This document shows positions 15,200-24,425 of a stretch of DNA of 43,293 nucleotides, one piece after another. A model generated the notes under the pieces. It was given only the letters and a program-made list of their open reading frames with translations. It had not been told where the DNA came from and ran no database searches. Positions within the stretch are counted from its first letter, which is position 1. Every line of letters starts with the position of its first letter. A program made the position numbers and the translations under genes. The stretch lies in NCBI GenBank assembly GCA_042573625.1, contig JBHPCZ010000019.1:1-43293 (forward strand), read 5' to 3'. Source of the DNA: JBHPCZ01 sp042573625 (lineage in GTDB: Bacteria; Desulfobacterota; Desulfobacteria; Desulfobacterales; UBA11574).

Positions 15200-16738
15200 T
15201 TATAAGACTTCCGTGGCATCGGGCGGGTGTGTTTTCAGGTACTCCAGCCGGTTCAGTCCGTTGATGTAAGCCTTGGCGCTTGCCGTGATAATGTCGGGGT
15301 CTGCGCCGCGGCCAAGGGCGATGAGTCCGTTTTCTTTCAGACGTACCGTGACTTCACCCTGTGCATCCGTGCCGCCGGTCAGCGCGCTGACGGAGAACCT
15401 CAATAGCTCCGATTCAGTTCCCGTCAGTTTGGCGATGCTGTCAAAGGCGGCATCAATGGGGCCGTTGCCGTAACCCGCACCCTGGACCGGTCTATCCTTG
15501 ATGCTGAGCTTGACGGTGGCCATGGGTATCACAGTTGTTCCGCAGGTCACATGCAGATATTCCAGGCGGAAGGTGTCGGTCGTCCGGAGAATCCCCTCTG
15601 TTACAATCACCTCCAGATCTTCATCCACAACATGTTTTTTCTTGTCCGCGAGTTCCTTGAATTTTGTAAAGACAAGCTTTAACTCTTCGTCGGAAAGATC
15701 GTATCCCAGTTCCTTTAAACGGGATCGCAGCGCGTGTCTTCCCGAATGTTTGCCCAGTACCAGCGTGCTGGCGCTGAGCCCGACGGATTCCGGTTTCATG
15801 ATCTCATACGTCATGGGATTCTTGAGAACGCCGTCCTGATGAATTCCGGCTTCATGGGCAAATGCATTGGCGCCCACAATGGCCTTGTTGGGTTGTACTA
15901 TAATTCCGGTGATCATGGTAACCAGGCGGCTGGTGGGGTAAATAAGTTCTGTGTTGATATCGCACGTCAACGGAAGATAATTGGGCCGTGTATGCATGGC
16001 CATTACAAATTCTTCCAGGGAGGTATTCCCGGCCCTTTCTCCGATACCGTTGATGGTCACTTCCGCCTGTCTGGCCCCGGCACAGACCGCTGCAATGGTA
16101 TTTGCCGTGGCGAGGCCCAGATCGTTGTGACAGTGGACACTGACGACCGCCTTGCCGATATTGGGGGTATGGGCCATGACATATTTTACAAGAGCTGCAA
16201 ATTCTTCAGGTATGGCATAGCCCACAGTATCGGGAATGTTGATGGTCGTGGCGCCGGCTTCAATGACCGCTTCAAAAACCTTGCACAGAAAATCCCGATC
16301 ACTTCGGGACGCGTCCTCAGCGGAAAATTCAATATTGTCTGTGAAAGATCCGGCGTATTTAACCGCTTCCACGGCAGTTTTGAGAACCTCGTCCTTTTTC
16401 ATGTTCAGCTTGTAGTGCATGTGGAGGTCGGAAGTGGCGATAAAGGTATGGATTCTCGGTTTTGCAGCGTGCTGAATCGCACCCCAGGCACGGTCGATGT
16501 CTCCTTTGGATGTCCGTGCCAGGGCGGCGACTTCGGTTCGCTTCAGTTTTCCTGCAATGCCGGATACAGCATCAAAGTCTCCCTGAGACGCTGCGGGAAA
16601 ACCGGCTTCCAGGACATCGACACCCAGCTTCTCCAGCTGTGTGGCAAGCCGTAATTTTTCAGCCGAATTCATGCTGGCTCCGGGAGATTGCTCACCATCT
16701 CTTAATGTCGTATCAAATATAATTACGCGTTCTGACAT
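15200..16738 (-). CDS. leuA: 2-isopropylmalate synthase
   Basis: 512 residues. It condenses acetyl-CoA with 2-oxoisovalerate, the first step of leucine synthesis. The catalytic TIM barrel begins with IFDTTLRDGEQSPGASM. Metal ligands lie in VSVHCHNDLGLATAN and NGIGERAGN. The C-terminal regulatory domain (about 390-512) contains GGTDAQGEVTVRL. I chose ATG 16738 because AAGGAGC precedes it by 7 nt. It is the last gene of the minus-strand branched-chain amino acid run, 516 bp after cimA with a small Cys-rich ORF between, and is followed by a strong terminator. LeuB/C/D are not in the window. Confidence 0.95.
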   Translation of the reverse strand: MSERVIIFDTTLRDGEQSPGASMNSAEKLRLATQLEKLGVDVLEAGFPAASQGDFDAVSGIAGKLKRTEVAALARTSKGDIDRAWGAIQHAAKPRIHTFIATSDLHMHYKLNMKKDEVLKTAVEAVKYAGSFTDNIEFSAEDASRSDRDFLCKVFEAVIEAGATTINIPDTVGYAIPEEFAALVKYVMAHTPNIGKAVVSVHCHNDLGLATANTIAAVCAGARQAEVTINGIGERAGNTSLEEFVMAMHTRPNYLPLTCDINTELIYPTSRLVTMITGIIVQPNKAIVGANAFAHEAGIHQDGVLKNPMTYEIMKPESVGLSASTLVLGKHSGRHALRSRLKELGYDLSDEELKLVFTKFKELADKKKHVVDEDLEVIVTEGILRTTDTFRLEYLHVTCGTTVIPMATVKLSIKDRPVQGAGYGNGPIDAAFDSIAKLTGTESELLRFSVSALTGGTDAQGEVTVRLKENGLIALGRGADPDIITASAKAYINGLNRLEYLKTHPPDATEVL

Positions 16739-16795
16739 AATTTTGCTCCTTATTTTATAAGCCCTTGAAAAAACCCCTTTTGCGGGAAGCATTTT

Positions 16796-16957
16796 TCAAA
16801 GGTTTCTCATATCTAAATTGATGGAAAATAGTGGTATCTCTGCATTGCCGCAGCAAAATGGAAATTCCTGGGCGGATGAGAGATCCGGGTTTACCTCAGA
16901 GCAAAATTGTGGAGAGCATCGGCCGCAGGACACCATCAAATAGCTGTCCTGCGGCAT
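16796..16957 (-). CDS. Possible small Cys-rich protein immediately upstream of leuA
   Basis: ATG 16957 opens a 53-residue ORF preceded by AGAAGGAATAA (AAGGA at good spacing) and ending 57 bp before leuA. Five cysteines are arranged as C11-x2-C14-x4-C19 and C35-C36 (SCGRCSPQFC .. FCCGN). I recognise no family. The first codons lie in a perfect 11-bp hairpin (16922-16955), which would bury the start codon's last base. It could be a real metal-binding microprotein, a regulatory uORF of leuA, or chance. Confidence 0.35.
   Translation of the reverse strand: MPQDSYLMVSCGRCSPQFCSEVNPDLSSAQEFPFCCGNAEIPLFSINLDMRNL
16922..16955 (-). promoter_or_regulatory. Perfect 11-bp hairpin upstream of leuA
   Basis: GCCGCAGGACA and TGTCCTGCGGC pair perfectly across a 12-nt loop. 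In the minus-strand transcript the stem covers the start of the small Cys-rich ORF. There is no U-tract on the minus strand, so simple termination is unlikely. A second, AT-rich stem with inner CCC/GGG pairs (about 16755-16802) lies just before leuA. No T-box sequence is visible. The remainder of the gap (16958-17254) holds nothing that I recognise. Confidence 0.5.
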
Positions 16958-17254
16958 TTATTCCTTCTTTCCTGTTCAAAGTGTCAATCCTTTCAAGTTA
17001 GATGTTAAATATGTGAGTTTAAAATCAACAGTTCGGGATGTTCCCTCACAATAATTTCTGTTATTTTATCGGTTCTTCAGGTAAACCGAAAAAGTTACAA
17101 GTGAGCTAAATTTAAGGAGTCGCTGCGCTCCAGCTTTTATATAAATGGCCGGTATTCCTTAATTTTAGGCACTTCACACTTAATTGGTTGAACACTTGTT
17201 CCCATGAAATTCAATAATTTTCTCACTAAGAAACTGAAGCGCCCAAGACTGTAA

Positions 17255-18856
17255 CTACGATCTTTCTTTTTTCAGTTTGTATTGAAAACTGTCCTGCAAC
17301 GCATGCCAGCTGGCTTCAATGATATCATGTGATACACCGATTGTTTTCCAGACATCATCCTTGTCCCTTGACTCGATCAGAACCCGTACCCTGGCGCTTG
17401 TTCCTTCCCTTCCCTCTATTACCCGTACTTTGTAGTCCACGAGGCGCATGGTATCAAGATCCGTGAGATAAAATTTTTCCAGGGCTTTTCGAAGCGCATT
17501 ATCCAGAGCACTGACCGGTCCGTCTCCCCTGGCGGCGGTGATTTCCGTCTTTTCGCCCACGGAGATTTCGATGGTGGCCTGGGAATTACAGGGCTGATCC
17601 TTATTCTTTTCGATGATGACCCTGAAGGATTCCAGATCAAACAAGGGCTGAAACTGATCGGTAAACTTTTCCATCAGGATCTTTAATGATCCGTCGGCCG
17701 CTTCAAACTGGTATCCCTGATGCTCCATTCGTTTTATTTCGGAAACGATTTTTCGACTGTCGAGTCCGTTTTCCGCAAAATCGATCCCGAGCTCTTTCAT
17801 CTTGTACGTGATGTTGCTCTTGCCCGAGAGATCGGATACCAGAACACGGCGCCGGTTGCCCACCAGTTCGGCATCCATGTGTTCGTATGCCCTGGAGATT
17901 TTCATGACGGCGTCCACATGAATACCCCCCTTGTGTGCAAATGCGCTGTCTCCCACAAAGGGCCGGCTGTTTAAGGGCACCAGGTTGGCGGTCTGGCTGA
18001 CAAACCGGGAAAGATTTTTCAATTTTGCGAGGTTCTCCGCGGAAACTGACGGGTTGTTCATTTTTAAACAGAGAATCGGTATGATAGAGGTAAGGTCTGC
18101 ATTTCCGCACCTTTCCCCGTAGCCATTGATGGTTCCCTGGACCATCACCGCACCGAATTGAACGGCGGATATGGAATTTGCCACCGCCATTCCCGAGTCG
18201 TTGTGTGTGTGAATCCCGTACCGTATCGAAGGCGCATCAGCCTGTGAGCCGTATTTTTCAGAAAGTGTTTGGCTGACATCTTTCATGATGGATTCAATTT
18301 CATAGGGGAGGGTGCCGCCGTTGGTGTCGCAGAGAACGAGAAATTCCGCGCCCCCTTCCAGGGCGGTCATTAAGGTTTGAAGGGCATAATCTCTGTTGCC
18401 CTTGTACCCGTCAAAGAAATGCTCGGCATCGTAGATAACCTCGCGACCGTTCGCTTTCAGGTATTCAACAGAATCATAAATCATTGATAGGTTTTCTTCG
18501 AGGCTCGTTTTAATGACTTTCTCGACATGGAGATCCCAGGTTTTACCAAATATGGTGACGGTTGGGGTTTCACTTTCAAGAAGCGCCGCGATATTCTGAT
18601 CTTGATCCGGCGTGATGCCTGCCTTTCGGGTCGAGCCAAATGCGGCAATACGGGCATTTTTAAATTCCGTCCTTTTGGCCAGATCGAAGAATTGCATGTC
18701 CCTGGGATTAGAACCGGGCCATCCGCCTTCAATGTAATGTATGCCGATGTCGTCCAGTCTGAGGGCAATTTCGATCTTTTCTTCAGCAGTAAAACTGACG
18801 TGTTCTCCCTGTGTTCCATCTCTTAAGGTGGTATCATAGAGTAAAATGGGATCCAT
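17255..18856 (-). CDS. cimA: (R)-citramalate synthase
   Basis: 533 residues of the DRE-TIM metallolyase family. It condenses pyruvate and acetyl-CoA to citramalate, giving a threonine-independent route to 2-oxobutyrate and isoleucine. LLYDTTLRDGTQGEHVSFTAEEKI is characteristic of CimA rather than LeuA. IHTHNDSGMAVAN and GYGERCGNADL carry metal and active-site residues. The C-terminal allosteric domain includes EGREGTSARVRVLIES. ATG 18856 has GGGAG upstream; the ten codons before it are not supported. It stands between ilvC and leuA. Together with the absence of ilvA here, it suggests that isoleucine is made through citramalate. Confidence 0.92.
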   Translation of the reverse strand: MDPILLYDTTLRDGTQGEHVSFTAEEKIEIALRLDDIGIHYIEGGWPGSNPRDMQFFDLAKRTEFKNARIAAFGSTRKAGITPDQDQNIAALLESETPTVTIFGKTWDLHVEKVIKTSLEENLSMIYDSVEYLKANGREVIYDAEHFFDGYKGNRDYALQTLMTALEGGAEFLVLCDTNGGTLPYEIESIMKDVSQTLSEKYGSQADAPSIRYGIHTHNDSGMAVANSISAVQFGAVMVQGTINGYGERCGNADLTSIIPILCLKMNNPSVSAENLAKLKNLSRFVSQTANLVPLNSRPFVGDSAFAHKGGIHVDAVMKISRAYEHMDAELVGNRRRVLVSDLSGKSNITYKMKELGIDFAENGLDSRKIVSEIKRMEHQGYQFEAADGSLKILMEKFTDQFQPLFDLESFRVIIEKNKDQPCNSQATIEISVGEKTEITAARGDGPVSALDNALRKALEKFYLTDLDTMRLVDYKVRVIEGREGTSARVRVLIESRDKDDVWKTIGVSHDIIEASWHALQDSFQYKLKKERS

Positions 18857-18947
18857 AATTTTGTTCTCCCTTTCAGCAAAGCGCATAGATCAAAATAGAA
18901 AGCCAAGAAAGTGTCTGGCTTATCAAACGATACGCCCATAGCACGAT

Positions 18948-18972
18948 ACGCGTGGCGCTATGCGCCACGCGT
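18948..18972 (-). other. Very stable GC-rich hairpin between ilvC and cimA
   Basis: ACGCGTGGCGC and GCGCCACGCGT pair perfectly over 11 bp with a 3-nt loop, two bases after the ilvC stop. No U-tract follows. It could stabilise the 3' end of an ilv message or reduce readthrough into cimA-leuA. Confidence 0.7.
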
Positions 18973-18974
18973 GC

Positions 18975-20021
18975 TTATCTGTTTTCCGGTCTCAAAGCGC
19001 GTACGGCCGCACCGGCCCGCCACATTTCGGAATTCTTTATCACATCAAGTTCTTTTTGCAGTTTTTGCCGATAATCAGGCGCACTGTTTGCCTCGAGGAC
19101 CCTTTTGGTTTCCACACCGGATTTGACCCTTTCGTACAGTTCATCAAAGACCGGGACCACCGCATCCCGAAACTTCGGCGCCCAGTCCAGCGCGCCCCGC
19201 TGGGCTGTGGTGCTGCAGTTGGAGAACATCCAGTCCATGCCGTTTTGAGCCACCAGGCGAATAAGGCTCTGGGTGAGCTCTTCCACGGTTTCATTAAAGG
19301 CTTCGCTGGGGGTGTGCCCGTGCTTTCGCAGTATGTTATACTGGGCCTCCATCACACCGGCCAGGCATCCCATGAGAACACCCCGTTCTCCGGTGAGATC
19401 ACTGTAAACTTCGTTTTGAAAGGTCGTAGGGAAAAGATACCCTGATCCGATGGCGATGCCGAGGGCAAGGGCTCTTTCGCGGGCCCGACCGGTAAAGTCC
19501 TGGAGAATTGCAAAACTGGAGTTGATGCCGCTGCCGTCAAGGAAATTGGTGCGTACGGTGCGTCCCGATCCTTTGGGTGCGACCAGAATGACATCGACGT
19601 TTTCAGGGGGCACAATACCGGTCTGGTCTTTATACGTAATTGAAAAACCATGTGAAAAATAGAGCGCATCCCCCTCGTTCAGACACGCTTTTATTTGAGG
19701 CCATGTGGCAACCTGTCCTGCATCGGACAGAAGAAACTGAACAACGGTGCCTTTTTGAGCCGCTGTTTCCAGTGGGAAAAGGGTTTCACCGGGGATAAAA
19801 CCGTCTCCGACAGCCTTATCCCATGATTGGGTCCCTTCACGCTGTCCCACCACGACATTGATACCATTGTCCCGCATATTTAAAGCCTGTCCCGGTCCCT
19901 GAACACCGTAACCGAGCACCGCTACAGTTTCATCGCTGAGAACGTCTTTGGCCTTTTCTAAAGGAAACTCTTCTGATGTAATCACTTCTTCAACCGTACC
20001 GCCAAAATCTATTTGTGCCAT
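18975..20021 (-). CDS. ilvC: Ketol-acid reductoisomerase
   Basis: 348 residues. It converts acetolactate and acetohydroxybutyrate to dihydroxy acids with NADPH and Mg2+. The nucleotide-binding segment is VAVLGYGVQGPGQALNMRDN, followed by the specificity loop VVVGQREGTQSW, which differs from the E. coli-type loop. Metal and substrate residues lie in FQNEVYSDLTGERGVLMG. The C-terminal knotted domain ends in MWRAGAAVRALRPENR. Length fits the short class I form. AAGGAG precedes ATG 20021 by 7 nt. It lies 308 bp downstream of ilvN across palindromic repeats. Confidence 0.95.
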   Translation of the reverse strand: MAQIDFGGTVEEVITSEEFPLEKAKDVLSDETVAVLGYGVQGPGQALNMRDNGINVVVGQREGTQSWDKAVGDGFIPGETLFPLETAAQKGTVVQFLLSDAGQVATWPQIKACLNEGDALYFSHGFSITYKDQTGIVPPENVDVILVAPKGSGRTVRTNFLDGSGINSSFAILQDFTGRARERALALGIAIGSGYLFPTTFQNEVYSDLTGERGVLMGCLAGVMEAQYNILRKHGHTPSEAFNETVEELTQSLIRLVAQNGMDWMFSNCSTTAQRGALDWAPKFRDAVVPVFDELYERVKSGVETKRVLEANSAPDYRQKLQKELDVIKNSEMWRAGAAVRALRPENR

Positions 20022-20099
20022 GATATGCTCCTTAGTCTGTCGTCATATTTCTTTGAATTTAGTTTATAACCTAATCTTAAAAACAATCTAAGTGCCCAT

Positions 20100-20175
20100 G
20101 GCAGTATTGCGAAACGATTCAAAATGCTCACATACTACGTGTATGCTCCGCTTTTTCACAGTTTCGCGTCTTGCC
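20100..20175. repeat. Nested-palindrome intergenic repeat between ilvN and ilvC
   Basis: Outer arms GGCA-GTAT-TGCGAAAC (20100-20115) and GTTTCGCG-TCT-TGCC (20161-20175) enclose a central CATAC-TACGT-GTATG. The architecture is the same as at 8292-8416, although the sequence differs. Cotranscription would place it in the operon mRNA. Confidence 0.6.
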
Positions 20176-20241
20176 CTGAACCCTAATCTTATTTTTGAGA
20201 TAGGTTCTATTAAAAATCCTTTCTCCGATGACTTTTTATGG

Positions 20242-20261
20242 ATTCCCGCCTTCGCGGGAAT
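20242..20261. repeat. Short palindrome ATTCCCGCCTTCGCGGGAAT
   Basis: An 8-bp perfect stem with a 4-nt loop. Palindromes of this kind (GGATTCCCGC..GCGGGAATGAC) are common REP-like elements in proteobacterial intergenic DNA. A more diverged relative (CAGTCCCAGC..GGGATGAC) lies at about 22640-22675 between ilvD and ilvB. With 20100-20175 it fills the 308-bp ilvN-ilvC spacer. Confidence 0.65.
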
Positions 20262-20329
20262 GACAAGAGGCCGTGCAGGGAGTGGTTCCCATTTTTTCAT
20301 TCGGAAATTTTACTTTTGAAAAATTCGAA

Positions 20330-20818
20330 CTATTTGGGATCTCTTAACAGCGCGATAATACCTGTTCTGGCAATCTCCTTTATACCGATGGGTTTTAGAA
20401 GGCTTAGAATGGCATTTATTTTGCCTTCATCACCCGTGACTTCCAAGGTGTAGTGCTTGAGTCCCACGTCAACAACCTTGCACCTGAAGATGTCGACAGT
20501 CCGAAGGATTTCAGCGCGGTGCTCGGGCTTGGCGGCAACCTTGATAAGTGCCATCTCCCTCTGAACGAATTTTGTACCGGTTAGATCATGAACCTTAATG
20601 ATATTAATAAGCTTGTTCAGCTGTTTTTCTATTTGTTCAAAAATGGGTGCATCTCCAGTTGTGACAAGGGTGACCCTTGATACCAGCGGATCCATTGTCT
20701 CGGCAACGCAGAGGCTTTCAATATTAAACCCCCTACCACTGAACAGTCCTGAAATTCTGGAGAGCACACCGGGCTCGTTATCAACCAGAATAGAAAAGAT
20801 ATGTTTTTCTTCTGTCAT
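20330..20818 (-). CDS. ilvN: Acetolactate synthase regulatory (small) subunit
   Basis: 162 residues. The N-terminal ACT domain (HIFSILVDNEPGVLSRISGLFSGRGFNIESL) gives valine feedback inhibition of the catalytic subunit. The C-terminal ACT-like half (about 80-160) is typical of IlvH/IlvN. ATG 20818 is chosen for AAGGA upstream and the conserved start position; the 22 codons before it are not family-like. It follows ilvB by 88 bp. Confidence 0.94.
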   Translation of the reverse strand: MTEEKHIFSILVDNEPGVLSRISGLFSGRGFNIESLCVAETMDPLVSRVTLVTTGDAPIFEQIEKQLNKLINIIKVHDLTGTKFVQREMALIKVAAKPEHRAEILRTVDIFRCKVVDVGLKHYTLEVTGDEGKINAILSLLKPIGIKEIARTGIIALLRDPK

Positions 20819-20906
20819 TGGTATTATCCTTTTTTGTGCGATGAAGTTGATGAAATCGATTTTTTCCGTTTGTCGAAATTCCAATATATAGAATTGTGGA
20901 GCCCAT

Positions 20907-22592
20907 TTAAACCAGCAGCATTTCCGTAGCAGCGGCGCCTGCCGGAATCATGGGATAAACACACTCTTCTTTTTCTACAACAAAATCCATTATTACGGGT
21001 TTCTTGGAGGAGAGACCTTTTTTAAGTACGGATTCTACCTCCTCGGGCTTTGTGGCCCTTAAACCGATGCCACCGTATGCTTCAGCCAGCTTAACGAAAT
21101 CAGGTGCATGCTCCAGGGATGTGGAGGCATAGCGTTTCCCGAAAAAAAGTTGCTGCCACTGCCTGACCATGCCCAGATAGCCGTTATTGAGGATAACGAC
21201 TTTTACAGGAAGGCCGCATTGCACCGCTGTCGCCATTTCCTGGATATTCATCTGAATACTTCCGTCTCCGGCAATATCAACCACAAGCTTGTCCGGGCAC
21301 GCGAGCTGTGCCCCAATAGCCGCCGGAAGACCAAACCCCATGCATCCTAAACCTCCGGAAGTAATAAAATGGTTGGGTTTGTCAAAGTGATAATACTGGG
21401 CAGCCCACATCTGATTCTGTCCCACTTCCGTGGTGATAATTGCATTGCCTTTGGTCAGCTCGTAGAGTTTTTCAACTACATATTGCGGTTTGATAATATC
21501 TTTCTGGGTGTACGCCAGCGGTTTTGTGCTTTTCCAGTGATGAATCTGATCAAACCATTTTTTTCGCTTCTTCTTTAAATTCCCCAGGTCGTCTTTTTTC
21601 AGGAGTTTGTTTAACTGGCCGAGGGTAATTTTACAATCTCCCACAACAGGGACAGTGACAGGAATATTTTTGCGGATGGATGTTGGATCAATATCAACAT
21701 GTACGATCTGGGCATTGGGCGCAAAGGCATCTATCCTGCCGGTAACACGGTCATCAAAACGAACACCGATACCGATCAAAAGATCGCATTCGCCGACGGA
21801 CATATTGGACCGATACGTACCGTGCATGCCGATCATACCCAACCACAGGGGATCCGTTCCCGGAAACGCCCCCAGGCCCATCAGCGAAGTGGTCAAGGGG
21901 ATCTGGCTTTTTCTTGCGAACGCTGTGAGTTCTTTTGCGCCCCCGGAAAGGATGACGCCGCCACCTGCAAAAATGACCGGTTTTTGGGCATCCTTGATCA
22001 TCGCAACAACTTTTTTCAGCTGGTTTACGTTCGGGCTGTAGGTCGGTTTGTAAGACTTGAGCTCGACTTTTTTGGGCGCCTTGTAATCGATTACATTTAT
22101 GGAGACATCCTTTGGGATATCCACCAAGACAGGTCCCGGACGGCCGGAAGTGGCGATAAAAAAGGCTTCCTTGATAACCCTGGCAAGATCTTCGGTGCGT
22201 TTAACCAGGTAGTTGTGTTTGGTGCACGGCCGGGTGATTCCGACAATATCCACTTCCTGAAAAGCGTCATTTCCGATCAATCCCGTGGGAACCTGCCCCG
22301 TAAACACAACAACGGGAATGGAATCCATATAAGCGGATGCAATCCCGGTCACCGTGTTGGTCGCTCCGGGTCCGGATGTCACCAGGCAAACTCCCACCCG
22401 GTCACCAGCCCGGGCATAACCGTCAGCAGCATGAACCGCACACTGTTCCTGTCGAACCAGGATATGCCGGATATCGCTTTTGTCAAGTTCGTCATAGATG
22501 TCGAGGACAACACCTCCCGGGTATCCGAAGATCGTGTCAACACCTTCCTCCTTTAAAATCTTCAGCATGATTTGAGCGCCTGTCAGTTTCAT
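20907..22592 (-). CDS. ilvB: Acetolactate synthase catalytic (large) subunit
   Basis: 561 residues, a thiamine-diphosphate enzyme that makes acetolactate or acetohydroxybutyrate. The catalytic glutamate lies in VRQEQCAVHAADGYAR. The FAD-binding middle domain is present (GVRFDDRVTGR), and the ThDP/Mg motif reads GDGSIQMNIQEMATAVQCGLPVKVVILNN, split here only by normal helices. C-terminal YPMIPAGAAATEML is typical. GGAAGGAAGAAAC precedes ATG 22592. It lies between ilvD and ilvN. Confidence 0.96.
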   Translation of the reverse strand: MKLTGAQIMLKILKEEGVDTIFGYPGGVVLDIYDELDKSDIRHILVRQEQCAVHAADGYARAGDRVGVCLVTSGPGATNTVTGIASAYMDSIPVVVFTGQVPTGLIGNDAFQEVDIVGITRPCTKHNYLVKRTEDLARVIKEAFFIATSGRPGPVLVDIPKDVSINVIDYKAPKKVELKSYKPTYSPNVNQLKKVVAMIKDAQKPVIFAGGGVILSGGAKELTAFARKSQIPLTTSLMGLGAFPGTDPLWLGMIGMHGTYRSNMSVGECDLLIGIGVRFDDRVTGRIDAFAPNAQIVHVDIDPTSIRKNIPVTVPVVGDCKITLGQLNKLLKKDDLGNLKKKRKKWFDQIHHWKSTKPLAYTQKDIIKPQYVVEKLYELTKGNAIITTEVGQNQMWAAQYYHFDKPNHFITSGGLGCMGFGLPAAIGAQLACPDKLVVDIAGDGSIQMNIQEMATAVQCGLPVKVVILNNGYLGMVRQWQQLFFGKRYASTSLEHAPDFVKLAEAYGGIGLRATKPEEVESVLKKGLSSKKPVIMDFVVEKEECVYPMIPAGAAATEMLLV

Positions 22593-22731
22593 GTTTCTTC
22601 CTTCCTTTTTGTTATTGTGTTAGAAATTCCGCATTCCGTAGACAACGTCAGTCCCAGCTTTGTCGGGATGACTCTACGAATACTGTATGTGCTTCCGGGG
22701 CAGTATCATCGTTGCCGGCCCTGGAAGGAAT

Positions 22732-24402
22732 TTATTTCACCACGGCACCCTGACTTGCGGAGGAGACCATCCGTGAATATCTGGCCATGTAGCCGTGAGT
22801 TATTTTAGGTTCCGGTGGAGACCATTTAGACAAGCGGTCTTTGATTTCGCTGTCGGGGACCTTAAGTGTGAGTTGTTTCCCGGGAATATCGATGGATATT
22901 ATATCTCCGTCCTCTACTATCGCAATGGGCCCGCCATGCATGGCTTCCGGAGAAATGTGCCCGATGGCTGCGCCTCTTGTGCCTCCTGAAAAACGGCCGT
23001 CTGTCAGCAGCGCAACATGGGCGTCCAATCCCATTCCGGCAATGGTCGACGTCGGCGTCAGCATTTCCCGCATTCCCGGACCGCCTCTGGGCCCTTCATA
23101 CCGGATGACAATGACATCCCCTGGGTTGATTTTCCCCTCCATGATGCTCTGGCTTGCATCCTCTTCTGAATCAAAGATCCTTGCAGGCCCTTCATGGCGC
23201 AACATTTCATCGCTTACCGCAGACTGCTTCACCACGCATCCTTCCGGAGCCAGGTTGCCGAAGAGTACGGCCAGTCCACCCTCATCATGATAAGAGTTGT
23301 TTGCCGTTCGGATCACATTCGCATCGAGGTTCCGGACACCCTGAATGTTTTCACCGACGGTCCTGCCGGTTACCGTCAGGCAGTCATCGTTGATGAGCCC
23401 GGATCGGGCGAGTTCGCTGATGACGGCATTTATACCGCCGGCGCGGTTCAAATCTTCCAGATGGTGAACGCCCCCCGGGCTGAGAGAGCAGAGATGGGGT
23501 GTAGCCTGGCTGATTTCGTTGATCAGGCTAAGGTCGATTTTTACTTCTGCCTCAATTGCCAGCGCCGTTAGATGGAGCACCGTGTTTGTTGAGCACCCGA
23601 GTGCCATGTCCACGGCGAGTGCATTTTTAAAGGCTTTTTCCGTCATGATCTTTCTCGGTGTGATCTGCTTTTCGAAGAGACTCATGATTTGCATTCCCGC
23701 TGTCTTGGCCAGGCGCAACCGTTCTGCCATTACGGCGGGGATCGTCCCGTTTCCGGGCAGCCCCATGCCGATGGCTTCTGTCAAGCAGTTCATGGAATTG
23801 GCGGTGAACATTCCGGCACAAGATCCGCATGTAGGGCATGCAGCATCTTCAATACGATTTAGCTGATCTTCGGTCATCTTTCCCGAAAGCACCTGACCCA
23901 CAGATTCGAAGACCGTGATAAGATCTATTCTGTCCAAGCCTGAGCTGTCAGGATTTCTACCTGCCAGCATGGGACCTCCGCTGACGACGATTGCAGGGAG
24001 ATCCAGGCGGGCGGCAGCCATCAGCATTCCGGGGACAATCTTGTCGCAGTTGGGTACCAGGACCAGGGCGTCAAACGCATGAGCGGTGGCCATAACCTCT
24101 ATGGAGTCAGCGATCAGTTCCCGACTTGAAAGGGAGTATTTCATCCCTAAATGATTCATGGCAATACCGTCGCAGACGCCGATATTCCCGAATTCTATCG
24201 GCGTTCCGCCGCCCATGTAAACACCGGCTTTTACAGCCTCCACAATTTTGTCCAGATGAACATGCCCTGGAATAATGGCATTGGCTGAATTGGCAATTCC
24301 GATCAGCGGCCTTGCAATCTCCTCATCGGTATATCCCATTGCCTTGAACAGGCTGCGGTGAGGTGCTCGTTCAACGCCTTTTTTTACGATATCGCTTTTC
24401 AT
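22732..24402 (-). CDS. ilvD: Dihydroxy-acid dehydratase
   Basis: 556 residues, the Fe-S dehydratase that forms 2-oxoisovalerate and 2-oxo-3-methylvalerate. Cluster cysteines appear in VPNCDKIVPGML, in CPTCGSCAGMF and, further on, in ALGCSTNTVLHL. The C-terminal GRFSGGTRGAAIGHISPEA is a family signature. GGGAG precedes ATG 24402 by 8 nt. It is the first structural gene of the operon and begins 23 nt after the U-tract of the leader terminator, so its transcription should depend on readthrough there. Confidence 0.96.
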   Translation of the reverse strand: MKSDIVKKGVERAPHRSLFKAMGYTDEEIARPLIGIANSANAIIPGHVHLDKIVEAVKAGVYMGGGTPIEFGNIGVCDGIAMNHLGMKYSLSSRELIADSIEVMATAHAFDALVLVPNCDKIVPGMLMAAARLDLPAIVVSGGPMLAGRNPDSSGLDRIDLITVFESVGQVLSGKMTEDQLNRIEDAACPTCGSCAGMFTANSMNCLTEAIGMGLPGNGTIPAVMAERLRLAKTAGMQIMSLFEKQITPRKIMTEKAFKNALAVDMALGCSTNTVLHLTALAIEAEVKIDLSLINEISQATPHLCSLSPGGVHHLEDLNRAGGINAVISELARSGLINDDCLTVTGRTVGENIQGVRNLDANVIRTANNSYHDEGGLAVLFGNLAPEGCVVKQSAVSDEMLRHEGPARIFDSEEDASQSIMEGKINPGDVIVIRYEGPRGGPGMREMLTPTSTIAGMGLDAHVALLTDGRFSGGTRGAAIGHISPEAMHGGPIAIVEDGDIISIDIPGKQLTLKVPDSEIKDRLSKWSPPEPKITHGYMARYSRMVSSASQGAVVK

Positions 24403-24425
24403 TGGTTTATCTCCCGGATAAGCTC

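Noticed and set aside
15734..16654. Plus-strand 306-codon open frame
   Set aside because: Antisense shadow of leuA without family resemblance.
16739..17254. T-box leader upstream of leuA
   Set aside because: T-boxes regulate leuA in some related bacteria, but no AGGGTGG..ACC motif or specifier stem is visible on the minus strand.
21699..22556. Plus-strand 285-codon open frame
   Set aside because: Antisense shadow of ilvB without domain or SD.
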